From: Cellulomonas humilata
Lineage (GTDB): Bacteria; Actinomycetota; Actinomycetes; Actinomycetales; Cellulomonadaceae
Direction: 5' to 3'
NCBI RefSeq assembly: GCF_013359775.1
Contig: NZ_JABMCI010000037.1
Location: forward strand, 1-64,000
DNA: 64,000 bases
In this document: in pieces, positions 1-8,900 of the stretch
How the letters are laid out: the number at the start of each line of letters is the position of its first letter
How positions within the stretch are numbered: position 1 is the first letter of the stretch
Notes under the pieces: model-generated
What the model saw: only the letters and a program-made list of their open reading frames with translations
Told to the model about the DNA's origin: nothing
Databases searched by the model: none
Made by a program: the position numbers and the translations under genes

Positions 1-102
1 ACCCGTCCACGCCCGCGAATCCCGAGCCACGACAGCCAGGGAGGACGTGGCATCGCGCACCCGCGCCGCCACCTCCACCACCGCAACCGTCGTCTCGAAC
101 AT
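1..102 (-). CDS. 5' part of a probable SOS-controlled DUF222/13E12-like HNH endonuclease
   Basis: A minus-strand frame stays open from an ATG at 102-100 to the window edge, giving 34 residues that begin MFETTVAVVEVAARVRD. No domain can be proved from so little. The first residues, the leaderless promoter and the LexA-type box over the start codon are the arrangement I know for DUF222/13E12-repeat HNH genes of actinobacteria. No Shine-Dalgarno sequence precedes the ATG, which fits leaderless translation. Whether the gene is intact cannot be judged because its body lies outside the window. Family assignment is inference; the open frame and control sites are seen. Confidence 0.45.
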   Translation of the reverse strand, partial: MFETTVAVVEVAARVRDATSSLAVVARDSRAWTG

Positions 103-110
103 GTGTACGA
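95..110. promoter_or_regulatory. LexA-type SOS box over a start codon
   Basis: The sequence TCGAACATGTGTACGA matches the actinobacterial SOS box TCGAAC-N4-GTTCGA at 11 of 12 defined positions. It covers the ATG of the edge gene and touches its -10 element, so bound LexA would block transcription. Confidence 0.65.
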
Positions 111-138
111 TTCTACGCGAACCGTACGCACCCGGCAA
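110..138 (-). promoter_or_regulatory. Promoter of the SOS-box gene (TTGCCG-N17-TAGAAT)
   Basis: On the minus strand TTGCCG (138-133) and TAGAAT (115-110) are 17 bases apart. Seven bases separate the -10 from the ATG, so the transcript probably starts at the start codon. The stretch from 139 to 322 holds only a GC-rich 7-bp hairpin at 277-294 without a T tract; I see nothing else in it. Confidence 0.6.
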
Positions 139-322
139 GGCCCTGACCTGCACAAACATATCCACAGGACCCACGCCGAGCCGCCCACAGCCCGCGAACT
201 CAGGCTCAGACACGCGGTCGAAAGTCGGACGCGCAAAGCCCAGAATCGAGAGAGAGTCCGGGCGCCAGGATCCGAAGCGGACCGTGCGGTCCGCAGGCCG
301 GACCGCCAAACCAGCCCTCGAC

Positions 323-1417
323 CTACGCGCCCGCCGCCCGCAGCCGCACAGGCGCCACGGACCCGATCCCCGCCAACCGCCGCGCAGGCCGAGGCTCGAG
401 CACGAACCGCGGATCGGCGGAGAGCACCTCGGCGGTCGAGGCGTCGACCAGGACGGTGCTCGGATCGGCGATGTCGGTCAGCCGGGCGGCCAGGTTCACG
501 TCGGGCCCGAAGACGTCGCCGAACCGCGACAGCACCCGCCCCCACACGAGCCCCACGCGTACGGGGGTGACACCGCGGGCACCCTCGAAGAGGCCGCCGG
601 TCGTGGTTTCTCGGTCGACGTCGAGCTCCTTACCGAGGGCGTCCGCCAGGCCGAGCGCGATGACCGCCCCGGTGGCGGCGCTGTCGGCGACGAAGAGGAT
701 GGCATCGCCGATGGTCTTGACCACGCGCCCGCCGTTGGCGGAGACCACGTCGCGCGCGGCAGCCTCGAACCGCTGGACGAACTGGGAGAGGTCCGTGGAC
801 CCCAGGCCGGCGGTCCGGCGCGTGAACGAGACCATGTCCGCGAACCCCACCGCGCGGGCCAGGGGCAGCGCGGAGCGGTCCGGATCGGGGCCGCGGAGCT
901 GGCCGAACTCGCCCGCGTACCGGCCCGCGATGGCGGCGAGCTGGCGGCGGTAGGAGTGCACCAGCTGGGCCTCGAGGACCGGCGCCAGGGACGCGAGGCG
1001 GTCGAGGACGAGCAGCCGGGCCGAGGTGTCGTCGAGCTCGTAGCGCGTGGCCATGTCCTCGACCAGCGCCTCCACCTGCCAGAGCGCGAGGCGGTCGGAG
1101 GTGTGCCCGAGGGCGCGGGTGACGGTGATGACGGTGCGCAGGTCGAGCCCGTGCTCGCGGACCAGGGCGGCCGCCCGGTCGATGGCCTCGGCGTCGCGTT
1201 CGGTGTAGATCGGGTCGTCCGGGTCGGCGTGCGGCAGGCCCATGGTGGTCCAGAACGCGCGGACCACGTCGATCTCGATCCCGGCGCGCTCGGCCAGGTC
1301 ACGGGCGCTCAGCGTGCGCGGGCCGCCCAGCAGCTCGGCGTCGAGCTCCCCCACGGTCGACTCGAGGAAGTCGAGGTCCTGCGATTGCTCGTCCGGCACG
1401 GGACGAGGGTAGTTCAC
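323..1417 (-). CDS. Class III adenylate cyclase with a MerR-like N-terminal region
   Basis: 364 residues from a GTG start that overlaps the birA stop by four bases. Residues about 36-95 read like a MerR-type winged helix (LSARDLAERAGIEIDVVRAF, then a wing and an alternating helix). Residues about 187-345 are a class III cyclase catalytic domain: metal aspartates D194 (FADMVSFT) and D238 (KTIGDA), adenine-selecting K234 and D301, and transition-state N308 and R312 (VNLAAR). All key residues are present, so it should make cAMP from ATP. No membrane segment is seen, so it is probably cytosolic. The N-terminal part may be regulatory rather than DNA-binding. Co-transcribed with birA. Confidence 0.85.
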   Translation of the reverse strand: MNYPRPVPDEQSQDLDFLESTVGELDAELLGGPRTLSARDLAERAGIEIDVVRAFWTTMGLPHADPDDPIYTERDAEAIDRAAALVREHGLDLRTVITVTRALGHTSDRLALWQVEALVEDMATRYELDDTSARLLVLDRLASLAPVLEAQLVHSYRRQLAAIAGRYAGEFGQLRGPDPDRSALPLARAVGFADMVSFTRRTAGLGSTDLSQFVQRFEAAARDVVSANGGRVVKTIGDAILFVADSAATGAVIALGLADALGKELDVDRETTTGGLFEGARGVTPVRVGLVWGRVLSRFGDVFGPDVNLAARLTDIADPSTVLVDASTAEVLSADPRFVLEPRPARRLAGIGSVAPVRLRAAGA

Positions 1418-2265
1418 CCGGCTGCGCGGACGTGGCGTACGTCACCCGCGAGCACCCGGTGCGGGGTGCCGGCGTCGTCGACGGCCACCAGCGCACCGTC
1501 CTCGTCGAGCCGTGCGGCCAGGCCGGTGACCGTGCCGCCTCCCGGCAGCTCGACCCGCACGACGGAGCCGAGGGTGCCGCAGACGGCCGCGACCTCGTCG
1601 GCCAGCCCGGACCGGACGGCGTCTCCCCCGGACTCGCGCCAGCGCTGGGCCACCTCGACCTGCGCGGCGACGAGGGCGACCAGCATGCTCTCGCGGTCGA
1701 CGTGCTGCGCACCCGCGAGCGCCAGCGAGGTCGCACTGGGCACGGGGAGTTCGTCGGCCGTCTGGCTGACGTTGATCCCGATCCCGATGACGACGGCCGG
1801 GGGCTGACCCGACGGCAGCGCGACCACCTCGGCCAGGATCCCGCCGACCTTGCGCACGGCCCCCCACCCCTCGATCTCGGTCTCGGCGGGTACGAGCAGG
1901 TCGTTCGGCCACTTGAGCGTGGCGGGGACGCCGGCCGTGGCGCGCAGGGCGTTGACCGCGCCGAGCCCGGCGAGGAGTCCGATCCAGCCGAACGACGTCG
2001 CCGGCACCGGCGGGTGGACCACGAAGCTGCACGTCAACGACGTCCCGCGCGGTGTCTCCCACGTGCGCCCCGCCCGGCCGCGCCCACCGGCCTGGTGCTC
2101 CGCGACGAGCACGCTCGCGTCCGGCCACGAGGCCGGGTCGGCGCGCAGCGCGTCGGCGAGGTCGGTGTTGGTGGACTCGGTCACGTCGACCACCTCGACG
2201 CGCGTGAGCGGCCCGGCGGGGGCGAGCAGGAGGTCGCGGAGCTCGGCGACACGAAGCGTGGGCAT
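1414..2265 (-). CDS. birA: Biotin--[acetyl-CoA-carboxylase] ligase
   Basis: 283 residues. It attaches biotin to the carrier domain of acyl-CoA carboxylase through biotinyl-5'-AMP. The biotin/ATP loop [10 protein letters not shown] lies at residues 60-69, followed by the KWPND motif and the GIGINV strand. There is no N-terminal helix-turn-helix, so this is the enzyme-only type and not a repressor. I chose the ATG at 2265 because CAGGA stands about 8 bases upstream; an in-frame ATG at 2355 would add 30 residues unlike the family. Its substrates, the carboxylase subunits, are encoded divergently from 2370 and at 9067. Confidence 0.93.
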   Translation of the reverse strand: MPTLRVAELRDLLLAPAGPLTRVEVVDVTESTNTDLADALRADPASWPDASVLVAEHQAGGRGRAGRTWETPRGTSLTCSFVVHPPVPATSFGWIGLLAGLGAVNALRATAGVPATLKWPNDLLVPAETEIEGWGAVRKVGGILAEVVALPSGQPPAVVIGIGINVSQTADELPVPSATSLALAGAQHVDRESMLVALVAAQVEVAQRWRESGGDAVRSGLADEVAAVCGTLGSVVRVELPGGGTVTGLAARLDEDGALVAVDDAGTPHRVLAGDVRHVRAAG

Positions 2266-2356
2266 GCCGCCATCCTGACGCCCCTTGTGGGAACCCGACA
2301 CCCCGACGCGGGCAACGCGGTCATCGCACTGCACGTGCATGGTGGGCATCGACAAC

Positions 2357-2362
2357 TAGCCT
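2357..2362 (+). promoter_or_regulatory. -10 element of leaderless accD
   Basis: TAGCCT ends seven bases before the GTG start, with no Shine-Dalgarno between. A perfect 10-bp palindrome TGCACGTGCA (2330-2339) sits where the -35 would be and may be an operator; that is speculation. Confidence 0.5.
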
Positions 2363-2369
2363 CGGTCGG

Positions 2370-3971
2370 GTGACCGACACCCAGCAGCCCGTCGAGACGG
2401 CTCCGCGCACCACGGCCGCCAAGCTGGCGGACCTCGCCTCGCGCTACGAGGCAGGTGCCGCGGCAGAGCAGTCCGCCGTCGACAAGCAGCACGCGCGCGG
2501 CAAGCGGTCCGCCCGCGAGCGCATCGAGCAGCTCCTCGACCCGGGCTCGTTCACCGAGCTCGACGCGTTCGTCCGGCACCGCTCCACCAACTTCGGCCTG
2601 GACAAGAAACGGATCGCCGGCGACGGCGTCGTCGTCGGCCACGGCACGGTGGACGGCCGTCCGGTCTGCATCTACTCGCAGGACTTCACGGTGTTCGGCG
2701 GCAGCCTGGGCGAGGTGCACGGCGAGAAGATCACGAAGGTCATGGACCTCGCGCTGCGCACCGGGGTGCCGCTCATCGGCATCAGCGACGGCGGCGGCGC
2801 GCGCATCCAGGAGGGTGTCGCGGGCCTGACGCAGTTCGCGGAGATCTTCCGCCGCAACGTCGCCGCGTCCGGGGTCATCCCACAGATCAGCCTCATCCTC
2901 GGCCCGTCGGCGGGCGGCGCCGTCTACTCCCCCGCGCTCACCGACTTCATCGTGATGGTCGACGGCACCTCCAACATGTTCATCACCGGCCCGGACGTGA
3001 TCCGCGCGGTCACCGGGGAGGACGTCGGCTTCGAGGAGCTGGGCGGCGCGACCACGCACAACACCCGCTCGGGCGTCGCGCACTACATGGCGTCCGACGA
3101 GGACGACGCGCTCGACTACGTGCGCTCCCTGCTCACCTACCTGCCGCAGAACAACCTCACGGACCCGGTGACGTTCGACCACGAGACCGACCTGGAGGTG
3201 ACCGACGCCGACGAGGAGCTCGACACCCTCCTGCCCGACTCGGACAACCAGCCGTACGACATGCGCAGTGTCCTGGAGCACGTGCTCGACGACGGTGTAC
3301 TTCTCGAGGTCCAGCCGTTGTACGCACAGAACGTGCTCATCGGGTTCGGGCACGTGGAGGGCCACCCCGTCGGGATCGTCGCCAACCAGCCGATGTCCAT
3401 GGCCGGCACGCTCGACATCAACGCCGCCGAGAAGGCCGCCCGGTTCGTGCGCACGTGCGACGCGTTCAACCTCCCGGTCCTCACGTTCGTCGACGTCCCG
3501 GGGTTCCTGCCGGGCACCGACCAGGAGTGGAACGGCATCATCCGGCGCGGCGCCAAGCTCATCTACGCGTACGCCGAGGCCACCGTCCCGCTCGTCACCG
3601 TCATCACCCGCAAGGCGTACGGTGGCGCGTACATCGTCATGGGCTCCAAGCAGCTGGGCGCCGACGTGAACCTGGCGTGGCCGACCGCGCAGATCGCCGT
3701 CATGGGCGCGGGCGGCGCGGTGAACATCCTGCAGCGCGGCGCTCTGAAGTCCGTCGCCGAGGCCGGTGGGGACGTGGAGGCCGAGCGCCGACGCCTGACC
3801 GCGGAGTACGAGGAGGCGATCGTGAACCCGTGGGACGCCGCCGACCGCGGCTACGTGGACGCGGTGATCGCCCCGGCGAAGACCCGCACCGAGATCACCA
3901 AGGCCCTCCGTCTGCTGCGCACCAAGCGCGCCAGCCTCCCGCCGAAGAAGCACGGGAACATCCCCCTATGA
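2370..3971 (+). CDS. accD: Acyl-CoA carboxylase beta (carboxyltransferase) subunit
   Basis: 533 residues, the normal size of the actinobacterial AccD/PccB beta subunit. It transfers CO2 from carboxybiotin to acetyl- or propionyl-CoA, giving malonyl- or methylmalonyl-CoA. Two crotonase-like halves are visible: the N half with [12 protein letters not shown] and [12 protein letters not shown] (oxyanion-hole glycines), and the C half with [14 protein letters not shown] and [12 protein letters not shown]. The chain length specificity cannot be fixed by eye; the neighbours resemble the M. tuberculosis accD5-accE5 locus, which favours propionyl-CoA. Starts with GTG directly after a -10, and its stop overlaps the next start (ATGA). 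Confidence 0.93.
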   Translation: MTDTQQPVETAPRTTAAKLADLASRYEAGAAAEQSAVDKQHARGKRSARERIEQLLDPGSFTELDAFVRHRSTNFGLDKKRIAGDGVVVGHGTVDGRPVCIYSQDFTVFGGSLGEVHGEKITKVMDLALRTGVPLIGISDGGGARIQEGVAGLTQFAEIFRRNVAASGVIPQISLILGPSAGGAVYSPALTDFIVMVDGTSNMFITGPDVIRAVTGEDVGFEELGGATTHNTRSGVAHYMASDEDDALDYVRSLLTYLPQNNLTDPVTFDHETDLEVTDADEELDTLLPDSDNQPYDMRSVLEHVLDDGVLLEVQPLYAQNVLIGFGHVEGHPVGIVANQPMSMAGTLDINAAEKAARFVRTCDAFNLPVLTFVDVPGFLPGTDQEWNGIIRRGAKLIYAYAEATVPLVTVITRKAYGGAYIVMGSKQLGADVNLAWPTAQIAVMGAGGAVNILQRGALKSVAEAGGDVEAERRRLTAEYEEAIVNPWDAADRGYVDAVIAPAKTRTEITKALRLLRTKRASLPPKKHGNIPL

Positions 3972-4564
3972 GCGAGCACCAGCACGACGAGCATGACGAG
4001 CACAGCGGGCACGACAACCCCTCCCACGGCCCCGAGCCGCTGGTCGGCGTCGACGCCACGGACCTGCACGCCGCCGTCGCCGCACTGGCAGCGGCCCTGC
4101 ACGGGTACGTCGACGCGGCGGTGGGTGTGCGCGCCGAGTTCGGCTCGACGGAGGCCGACGAGGACCCGCGCATCCTCGTGCTGGAGTCGGAGATCGGCGG
4201 CCTGAACGCCCGGCTGTACGACCTGCTGCACGAGCGCCTGGGCCTGCACGCCGACCTCACGGGCATGTCCTGGGGCGAGGACGAGCACGGCGACGCGGAC
4301 GCACCGCGCAGCGACGCCGAGGTCGACACGTTCCACCTCGGCTTCGTCGTCGGTCCGCCGCCCGGCACGTCGGACCTCTCGCTGGAGTCGGTGCTCGACC
4401 TCGTGGAGCAGGGGGGCGCCGAGCTGGCGCAGCACCTTGTCGACGCGGGGTTCGAGGTGGGCGAGTGGGGGGCGTCGCGCGGTGCGGCGGTCGAGTTCGA
4501 GGACGAGCTGGACGACGCGGACGAGGACGACGACAGCGACGACGACGTGACGGGCATGTCGTGA
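3968..4564 (+). CDS. Acidic protein with a His/Asp-rich N-terminus, between accD and accE
   Basis: 198 residues that I do not recognise. The first 22 residues hold seven histidines among Asp, Glu and Ser ([17 protein letters not shown]...), a composition that could bind divalent metal. The middle (about 30-90) looks helical and Ala/Leu-rich. The last 25 residues are almost all Asp and Glu. There is no signal peptide or membrane segment. Its ATG overlaps the accD stop (ATGA) and its stop overlaps the accE start, so it is translated as part of the carboxylase operon. A role in carboxylase assembly or metal supply is only a guess. Confidence 0.75.
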   Translation: MSEHQHDEHDEHSGHDNPSHGPEPLVGVDATDLHAAVAALAAALHGYVDAAVGVRAEFGSTEADEDPRILVLESEIGGLNARLYDLLHERLGLHADLTGMSWGEDEHGDADAPRSDAEVDTFHLGFVVGPPPGTSDLSLESVLDLVEQGGAELAQHLVDAGFEVGEWGASRGAAVEFEDELDDADEDDDSDDDVTGMS

Positions 4565-4791
4565 TGCAGCGCGACGCCCACGTGCAGGTGGTCCGCGGCA
4601 CGCCGGACGACATGGAGCTCGCCGCACTGGTGGCCGGGCTGATGGCCGCCGCGTCGGAGCGAGCACGCCTGGCGGAGGTCACCGACCGCGCCGTCGCGGC
4701 TCCGTGGGCGGACCGGCGCCGCACGATGCGGGGCTCCCGCGTCACGCTGCGGCCGGGCCCGGACGCGTGGCGCTGGAGCCTGCGCGGCTGA
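4564..4791 (+). CDS. accE: Acyl-CoA carboxylase epsilon subunit
   Basis: 75 residues. The pattern VVRGTPDDMELAALVAGLMA near the N-terminus and the Trp/Arg-rich end (WADRRR, then WRWSLRG) are those of the small epsilon subunit that binds actinobacterial acyl-CoA carboxylases and stimulates their activity. It follows accD in the same operon, the usual place. ATG at 4564 shares one base with the upstream stop (TGATG); an in-frame GTG at 4561 would add one residue. Confidence 0.85.
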   Translation: MQRDAHVQVVRGTPDDMELAALVAGLMAAASERARLAEVTDRAVAAPWADRRRTMRGSRVTLRPGPDAWRWSLRG

Positions 4792-4828
4792 CCCCGGAAA
4801 GCGCTCTGACCGGTCGGGTACCGACGAG

Positions 4829-4834
4829 TAGGGT
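4829..4834 (+). promoter_or_regulatory. -10 element of the leaderless DUF885 gene
   Basis: TAGGGT ends seven bases before the GTG at 4842; no ribosome binding site lies between. Confidence 0.5.
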
Positions 4835-4841
4835 CGGGCGG

Positions 4842-6572
4842 GTGACAACGACGCCCACCACCCCGAGCGCGCCGGCCGAGCGCGCGGCCTCTCCGATCGA
4901 CACGATCGCGGAGTCCTACATCACCCAGTACGCGACCCTCGACCCGCTCGGCGCCACCGCCATGGGGATCGCCGGTCACGACGCCGAGATGACCGACCTC
5001 TCCCCCGCGGGCCAGCAGACCCGTGCCGAGCTGGCCAGGGAGACGCTCCAGACGCTCGACGGCGTCGCCCCCACCGACGAGATCGACGAGATCACCCTGG
5101 CCGCCATGCGCGAGCGCCTCGGCCTTGAGGTCGAGCTGCACGAGGCGGGCGAGTTCCTGCGGGACCTGAACAACATCGCCTCGCCCGTGCAGGGCCTGCG
5201 CGACATCTTCGACATCATGCCGACGGGCGACGTCGAGGCCTGGTCGAACATCGCCGCCCGCCTCAACGCGCTCCCGGGAGCGGTCGACGGCTACATCGAG
5301 TCGCTGCGGCTCGCCGCGAGCACCGGGGCCGTCGCCGCCGTCCGACAGGTCGAGGAGTGCGCCCGCCAGGCCGCCGAGCAGGCCGACCCCGAGAGCTCGT
5401 TCTTCACCACCTTCATCACGGGCGAGGCCGTCGACTCCGTGCTCGACGACTCCGCCGCGTGCTCGCTGGTCCGCGCCGAGCTGGAGCACGGCGCCACGGC
5501 CGCGCGCGCCGCGTACGCCACGCTCGCCGCCTTCCTGAAGGACGAGCTGGCCCCGCAGGCTCCGCAGGAGGACGCCGCGGGCCGGGCGCGCTACGCCCTG
5601 TGGTCGCGCGCGTTCCTCGGTGCCGCGGTCGACCTCGAGGAGACGTACCAGTGGGGGCTGGAGGAGCTCGCCCGCGTGGTCGCCGAGCAGGAGGCCGTCG
5701 CCGAGCAGATCGCCGGTCCGGGCGCCACGGTCCAGCAGGCCGTCGCCAAGCTCGACGAGGACCCCGAGCGCACGCTGCACGGCACCGAGGCCCTCCAGCA
5801 CTGGATGCAGGAGACGTCCGACGCGGCCATCGCGGCCCTCAACGGCACGCACTTCGACATCCCCGTGCCCGTGCTCACCCTCGAGTGCAAGATCGCCCCG
5901 ACCCAGAGCGGCGGCATCTACTACACGGGTCCCAGCGACGACTTCAGCCGCCCGGGACGCATGTGGTGGTCGGTGCCGCCGGAGGTCACCACGTTCAACA
6001 CGTGGCGCGAGAAGACGACCGTCTACCACGAGGGCGTCCCGGGACACCACCTCCAGGTGGGGCAGGCCGTGTTCGAGCGCGCGACGCTCAACACCTGGCG
6101 CCGGCTGGCCTGCTGGACGTCGGGCCACGGCGAGGGCTGGGCCCTGTACGCCGAGCGCCTGATGGCCGACCTGGGCTTCCTCGACGACCCGGGCGACCGG
6201 CTCGGCATGCTCGACGGCCAGCGCATGCGGGCCGCCCGCGTGGTCTTCGACCTGGGCGTGCACCTGGGTCTGGAGGCCCCCGAGGAGTGGGGCGGCGGCA
6301 CCTGGGACGCCGACAAGGGCTGGGAGTTCCTCAAGGCCAACGTCAACATGCCCGAGGCGTTCATCCGCTTCGAGTGGAACCGGTACCTGGGCTGGCCGGG
6401 TCAGGCACCCTCGTACAAGATCGGGCAGCGCCTCTGGGAGCAGACGCGCGACGCCGCCGCGACGAAGGCCGAGGCCGCCGGCGAGGAGTTCGACATCCGT
6501 GCGTTCCACGCGCGGGCGCTGAGCATGGGCTCTCTGCCGCTGGACGTGCTGAAGACCGCGTTCGCGGGCTGA
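4842..6572 (+). CDS. DUF885 family protein, putative metal-dependent peptidase
   Basis: 576 residues from a GTG. The sequence has the DUF885 layout: a mostly helical N-terminal two thirds, then YHEGVPGHHLQ at about residues 394-404 (an HExxxGHH zinc-site motif) and the C-terminal block ending SYKIGQRLWEQ and SMGSLPLDVL. Characterised members are few; a zinc carboxypeptidase-like activity is the usual suggestion. No signal peptide is seen, so it is probably cytoplasmic. It has its own leaderless promoter and ends in a hairpin shared with the convergent VKOR-like gene. Confidence 0.85.
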   Translation: MTTTPTTPSAPAERAASPIDTIAESYITQYATLDPLGATAMGIAGHDAEMTDLSPAGQQTRAELARETLQTLDGVAPTDEIDEITLAAMRERLGLEVELHEAGEFLRDLNNIASPVQGLRDIFDIMPTGDVEAWSNIAARLNALPGAVDGYIESLRLAASTGAVAAVRQVEECARQAAEQADPESSFFTTFITGEAVDSVLDDSAACSLVRAELEHGATAARAAYATLAAFLKDELAPQAPQEDAAGRARYALWSRAFLGAAVDLEETYQWGLEELARVVAEQEAVAEQIAGPGATVQQAVAKLDEDPERTLHGTEALQHWMQETSDAAIAALNGTHFDIPVPVLTLECKIAPTQSGGIYYTGPSDDFSRPGRMWWSVPPEVTTFNTWREKTTVYHEGVPGHHLQVGQAVFERATLNTWRRLACWTSGHGEGWALYAERLMADLGFLDDPGDRLGMLDGQRMRAARVVFDLGVHLGLEAPEEWGGGTWDADKGWEFLKANVNMPEAFIRFEWNRYLGWPGQAPSYKIGQRLWEQTRDAAATKAEAAGEEFDIRAFHARALSMGSLPLDVLKTAFAG

Positions 6573-6582
6573 CGACCGACGA

Positions 6583-6616
6583 CGAAGGGCCGGTGGCGCA
6601 CGCCACCGGCCCTTCG
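6583..6616. terminator. Bidirectional hairpin between convergent genes
   Basis: A perfect 16-bp inverted repeat, CGAAGGGCCGGTGGCG against its complement with CA between them, lies between the stops of the DUF885 gene and the VKOR-like gene. There is no T tract, as is common in high-GC genomes. Confidence 0.75.
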
Positions 6617-6627
6617 TGCGTCGGTGC

Positions 6628-7347
6628 TCAGACGATCAGCGTGGACCCGTACTTGGCCAGCACCGCGACGGCCAGCAGGACGATCAGCGCGGCGGTGACG
6701 AACCAGTCGTTGCCGTGGGCCACGAACCGCCGCGCGGCCGGCCCCCAGCGACCCGGGAACGTGAGCACGCCCTCGCGCACGTTCAGCCGGGTCAGCCCGG
6801 CCCACACGAGCGTCGTGGTCACCGTGATGAGCAGGCACCACGGGCAGAGCGCCTTGATGACGAAGAACGCCTCGAAGAACAGCCACCAGGCGAACAGGAA
6901 GCCGAGGGTGTAGATCGTCTGCGCGCAGAGCATGTACCAGCGCGGGAACCGGACGCCGCCCGCGATGGCCACCGCCACGGTGATCACCACGGCCTCGGCG
7001 GCGATGCCGAGGAACGCGTTGGGGAAGCCGAACAGCTGCGCCTGCCAGCTCTTGGCGACGGTGGAGCAGCTGATGACCGTGTTGAAGTCGCACCCGAAGG
7101 TGGCGTTCTTGTCCGCCGCGAGCGCCAGCGCCTCGATGGAGAGCACGAACGACGCCAGCAGGCCGAGCAGGCCGGAGACGGCCATCTCGATCGCGGTGCG
7201 CGTCCGCCACGCCTGGGTCGGCGGCTCGAGCAGGTCGGGGTCGGGATCGACCTCGAGCTCGTCGAGCCCGTCGAACTCGTCCAGCTCGTCGACGGCCACG
7301 TCGCGCCCCTCGCCCACCTCGCTCGACGACCTCGTCGCGTCACCCAC
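6628..7347 (-). CDS. Vitamin K epoxide reductase (VKOR) family membrane protein
   Basis: 239 residues from a GTG preceded by AGGAG five bases upstream; an in-frame ATG at 7440 would reach back without a binding site. An acidic N-terminal tail (about 40 residues) precedes four or five membrane segments. The loop cysteines (FGCDFNTVISCS) and the active-site CPWC in a later helix are both present. Bacterial VKOR re-oxidises a DsbA-like thiol oxidase by passing electrons to quinone, so this protein should support disulfide formation outside the membrane. No DsbA-like gene is adjacent here. The region from 7348 to 7627 is a divergent promoter area with no gene visible. Confidence 0.9.
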   Translation of the reverse strand: MGDATRSSSEVGEGRDVAVDELDEFDGLDELEVDPDPDLLEPPTQAWRTRTAIEMAVSGLLGLLASFVLSIEALALAADKNATFGCDFNTVISCSTVAKSWQAQLFGFPNAFLGIAAEAVVITVAVAIAGGVRFPRWYMLCAQTIYTLGFLFAWWLFFEAFFVIKALCPWCLLITVTTTLVWAGLTRLNVREGVLTFPGRWGPAARRFVAHGNDWFVTAALIVLLAVAVLAKYGSTLIV

Positions 7348-7613
7348 AGCGTCTCCTCGCGTCCCTCGTGATCCCGGACCGGCGGTACCGCCCGCCGCAA
7401 CTGAGACCCGCGCCCATTGTGCCCCCCACACCTGTGCCACGGACCAGGACCATCGTCCGCTCAGCCGGGGCCGGACGAGCCGATCCGGACGAACAGCAAC
7501 GCAGGAGCGAGCTCGACGTCGTGCGTGTGCGACGAGATCGTCGGTTGCAGCTCACACTCTCGACGCAGACTCACGATCTCGGCCGACCCAGGACCTTCGG
7601 ACGACCGACGAAC

Positions 7614-7619
7614 TAGGCT
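7614..7619 (+). promoter_or_regulatory. -10 element of leaderless maf
   Basis: TAGGCT lies eight bases before the GTG at 7628, with only C and A residues between and no Shine-Dalgarno. Confidence 0.45.
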
Positions 7620-7627
7620 CCCCACCC

Positions 7628-8269
7628 GTGACCCGACTGCTGCTCGCCTCCGCCTCCCCCGCCCGCCGCGCCACCCTGCTCGCCGCGGGGATCGACCCCC
7701 TGGTCGCGGTGTCGGACGTCGACGAGGACGCGGTGCTCGCGGCGGCGACGGCCCGGTTCGGGGCACTCGACCCGGCAGACGCGGTGCTCCTGCTGGCGCA
7801 GGCGAAGGTCGAGGACGTGTCCCGGAACCTGCCCGACGAGCTCGAGGACGCGGTCGACCTGCTGCTGCTCGGCTGCGACTCGATGCTCGAGCTCGACGGT
7901 CAGATCTTCGGCAAGCCCACGGATGCGGCCGACGCCACGGCCCGCTGGCGGGCGATGCGCGGGCGGTCCGGCGTGCTGCACACCGGGCACTGGCTCATGG
8001 ACGAGCGGGACGTGCCGACCATGCTCGGGGCGACGTCGTCGACGACCGTCACGTTCGCTGCGCTGTCTGACGAGGAGATCGACGCGTACGTCGCCACGGG
8101 CGAACCGCTGGCCGTGGCGGGGGCGTTCACGGTCGACGGGCTGGGCGGTCCGTTCGTCGACAGGATCGAGGGCGACCACCACGGCGTCGTCGGGCTGAGC
8201 CTGCCGCTGCTCCGGGAGCTGCTCGGCGAGGTCGGAGTGACGATCCCGAGCCTCTGGAACAAGTCCTGA
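7628..8269 (+). CDS. maf: Maf-like nucleoside triphosphate pyrophosphatase
   Basis: 213 residues. The N-terminal LLLASASPARRATLL is the Maf substrate loop, the GCDS(M) strand and GKPTDAADA follow, and the C-terminal block SAxGxF-like AGAFTVDGLGG leads to the IEGDHHGVVGLS motif. Maf proteins hydrolyse canonical or modified dTTP/UTP/CTP to the monophosphate and thereby clean the nucleotide pool. The gene sits beside carboxylase genes as in other actinobacteria. A perfect palindrome GACCTAGGTC directly follows the stop codon; I attach no function to it. Confidence 0.93.
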   Translation: MTRLLLASASPARRATLLAAGIDPLVAVSDVDEDAVLAAATARFGALDPADAVLLLAQAKVEDVSRNLPDELEDAVDLLLLGCDSMLELDGQIFGKPTDAADATARWRAMRGRSGVLHTGHWLMDERDVPTMLGATSSTTVTFAALSDEEIDAYVATGEPLAVAGAFTVDGLGGPFVDRIEGDHHGVVGLSLPLLRELLGEVGVTIPSLWNKS

Positions 8270-8384
8270 CCTAGGTCCCAGGGAGGACCCCGAGGGCCAC
8301 GCCACGATGTTCACGTGAGCCAGCCCGCGAGGTTCACCGGGTCCGGGTAGGCCGGGACCGTCCAGGGCATCCAAGGACCTCATC

Positions 8385-8849
8385 ATGTCGACCGTCACGA
8401 ACCCCCGCTTCGTCCGCCTCGCCGGACTCCTCTCGATCATCGCCGGCGCGGTCTTCCTCGTCGCCGGTGCCGTCACCTGGAGCCAGGTGTCGACCCACCT
8501 CGCCGCAGAGAACATCACCGTCGCCGATGACGCTTCTGCCTTTGCCGGCCAGGCCGTGGACACCCCGTGGGAGGCCTTCTCCCAGGCGGACATCATCAAC
8601 CACCACTCCCTCGAGGCGACCGGCGGCAAGACCTACGCCGAGCTCGACCGCGAGGACCCGCTGCGGGCGACCGCGATGAACGGCTCCTTCCTGCGCGCCT
8701 CGCTCTTCACCTCGGTCGTCGCCTTCGGTGTCGCCGCCCTGGTCATGGGCATCGGCGTGGTCTTCGGCCTCATCGGCTTCGCCCTCCGCCAGGTTGCGCC
8801 GGCCACCGCCGTCGCCGTCAAGGACGACAACGCGCTCGCCGCTGTCTGA
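8385..8849 (+). CDS. Small membrane protein with two hydrophobic helices
   Basis: 154 residues. Hydrophobic helices lie at about 12-33 (LAGLLSIIAGAVFLVAGAV) and 108-133. The stretch between them (about 75 residues, with a GGKTYAELDREDPLRA segment) would lie on one side of the membrane, probably outside. This layout is common in actinobacterial proteins sometimes annotated as LigA-like; no activity is known. AAGGA stands before the ATG. It is followed by a strong terminator, so it is its own transcription unit. Confidence 0.8.
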   Translation: MSTVTNPRFVRLAGLLSIIAGAVFLVAGAVTWSQVSTHLAAENITVADDASAFAGQAVDTPWEAFSQADIINHHSLEATGGKTYAELDREDPLRATAMNGSFLRASLFTSVVAFGVAALVMGIGVVFGLIGFALRQVAPATAVAVKDDNALAAV

Positions 8850-8870
8850 CGACCCCAGCGCACGCACACA

Positions 8871-8900
8871 GAGCCCGGCCCCTGAGGGGCCGGGCTCTTG
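8871..8900 (+). terminator. Rho-independent type terminator
   Basis: GAGCCCGGCCC and GGGCCGGGCTC form an 11-bp GC-rich stem with loop CTGAG, followed by TTG. It lies 21 bases after the small membrane protein gene. Confidence 0.85.

Noticed and set aside
277..294. Hairpin GCGGACC-GTGC-GGTCCGC after the cyclase gene
   Set aside because: Could be a terminator, but there is no T tract and short GC hairpins are frequent here.
47..1807. Long plus-strand open frame over the cyclase and birA genes
   Set aside because: It is Arg/Pro/Gly-rich, lacks any domain, and lies antisense to two genes with clear catalytic motifs; such frames are usual in very high GC DNA. The same holds for 2181-3953, 4257-6509, 9055-11061, 21903-25316 and 38305-41163.
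7533..7581. Nine-base inverted repeat CGAGATCGT ... ACGATCTCG
   Set aside because: Arms are 31 bases apart and not linked to a promoter element; probably chance.
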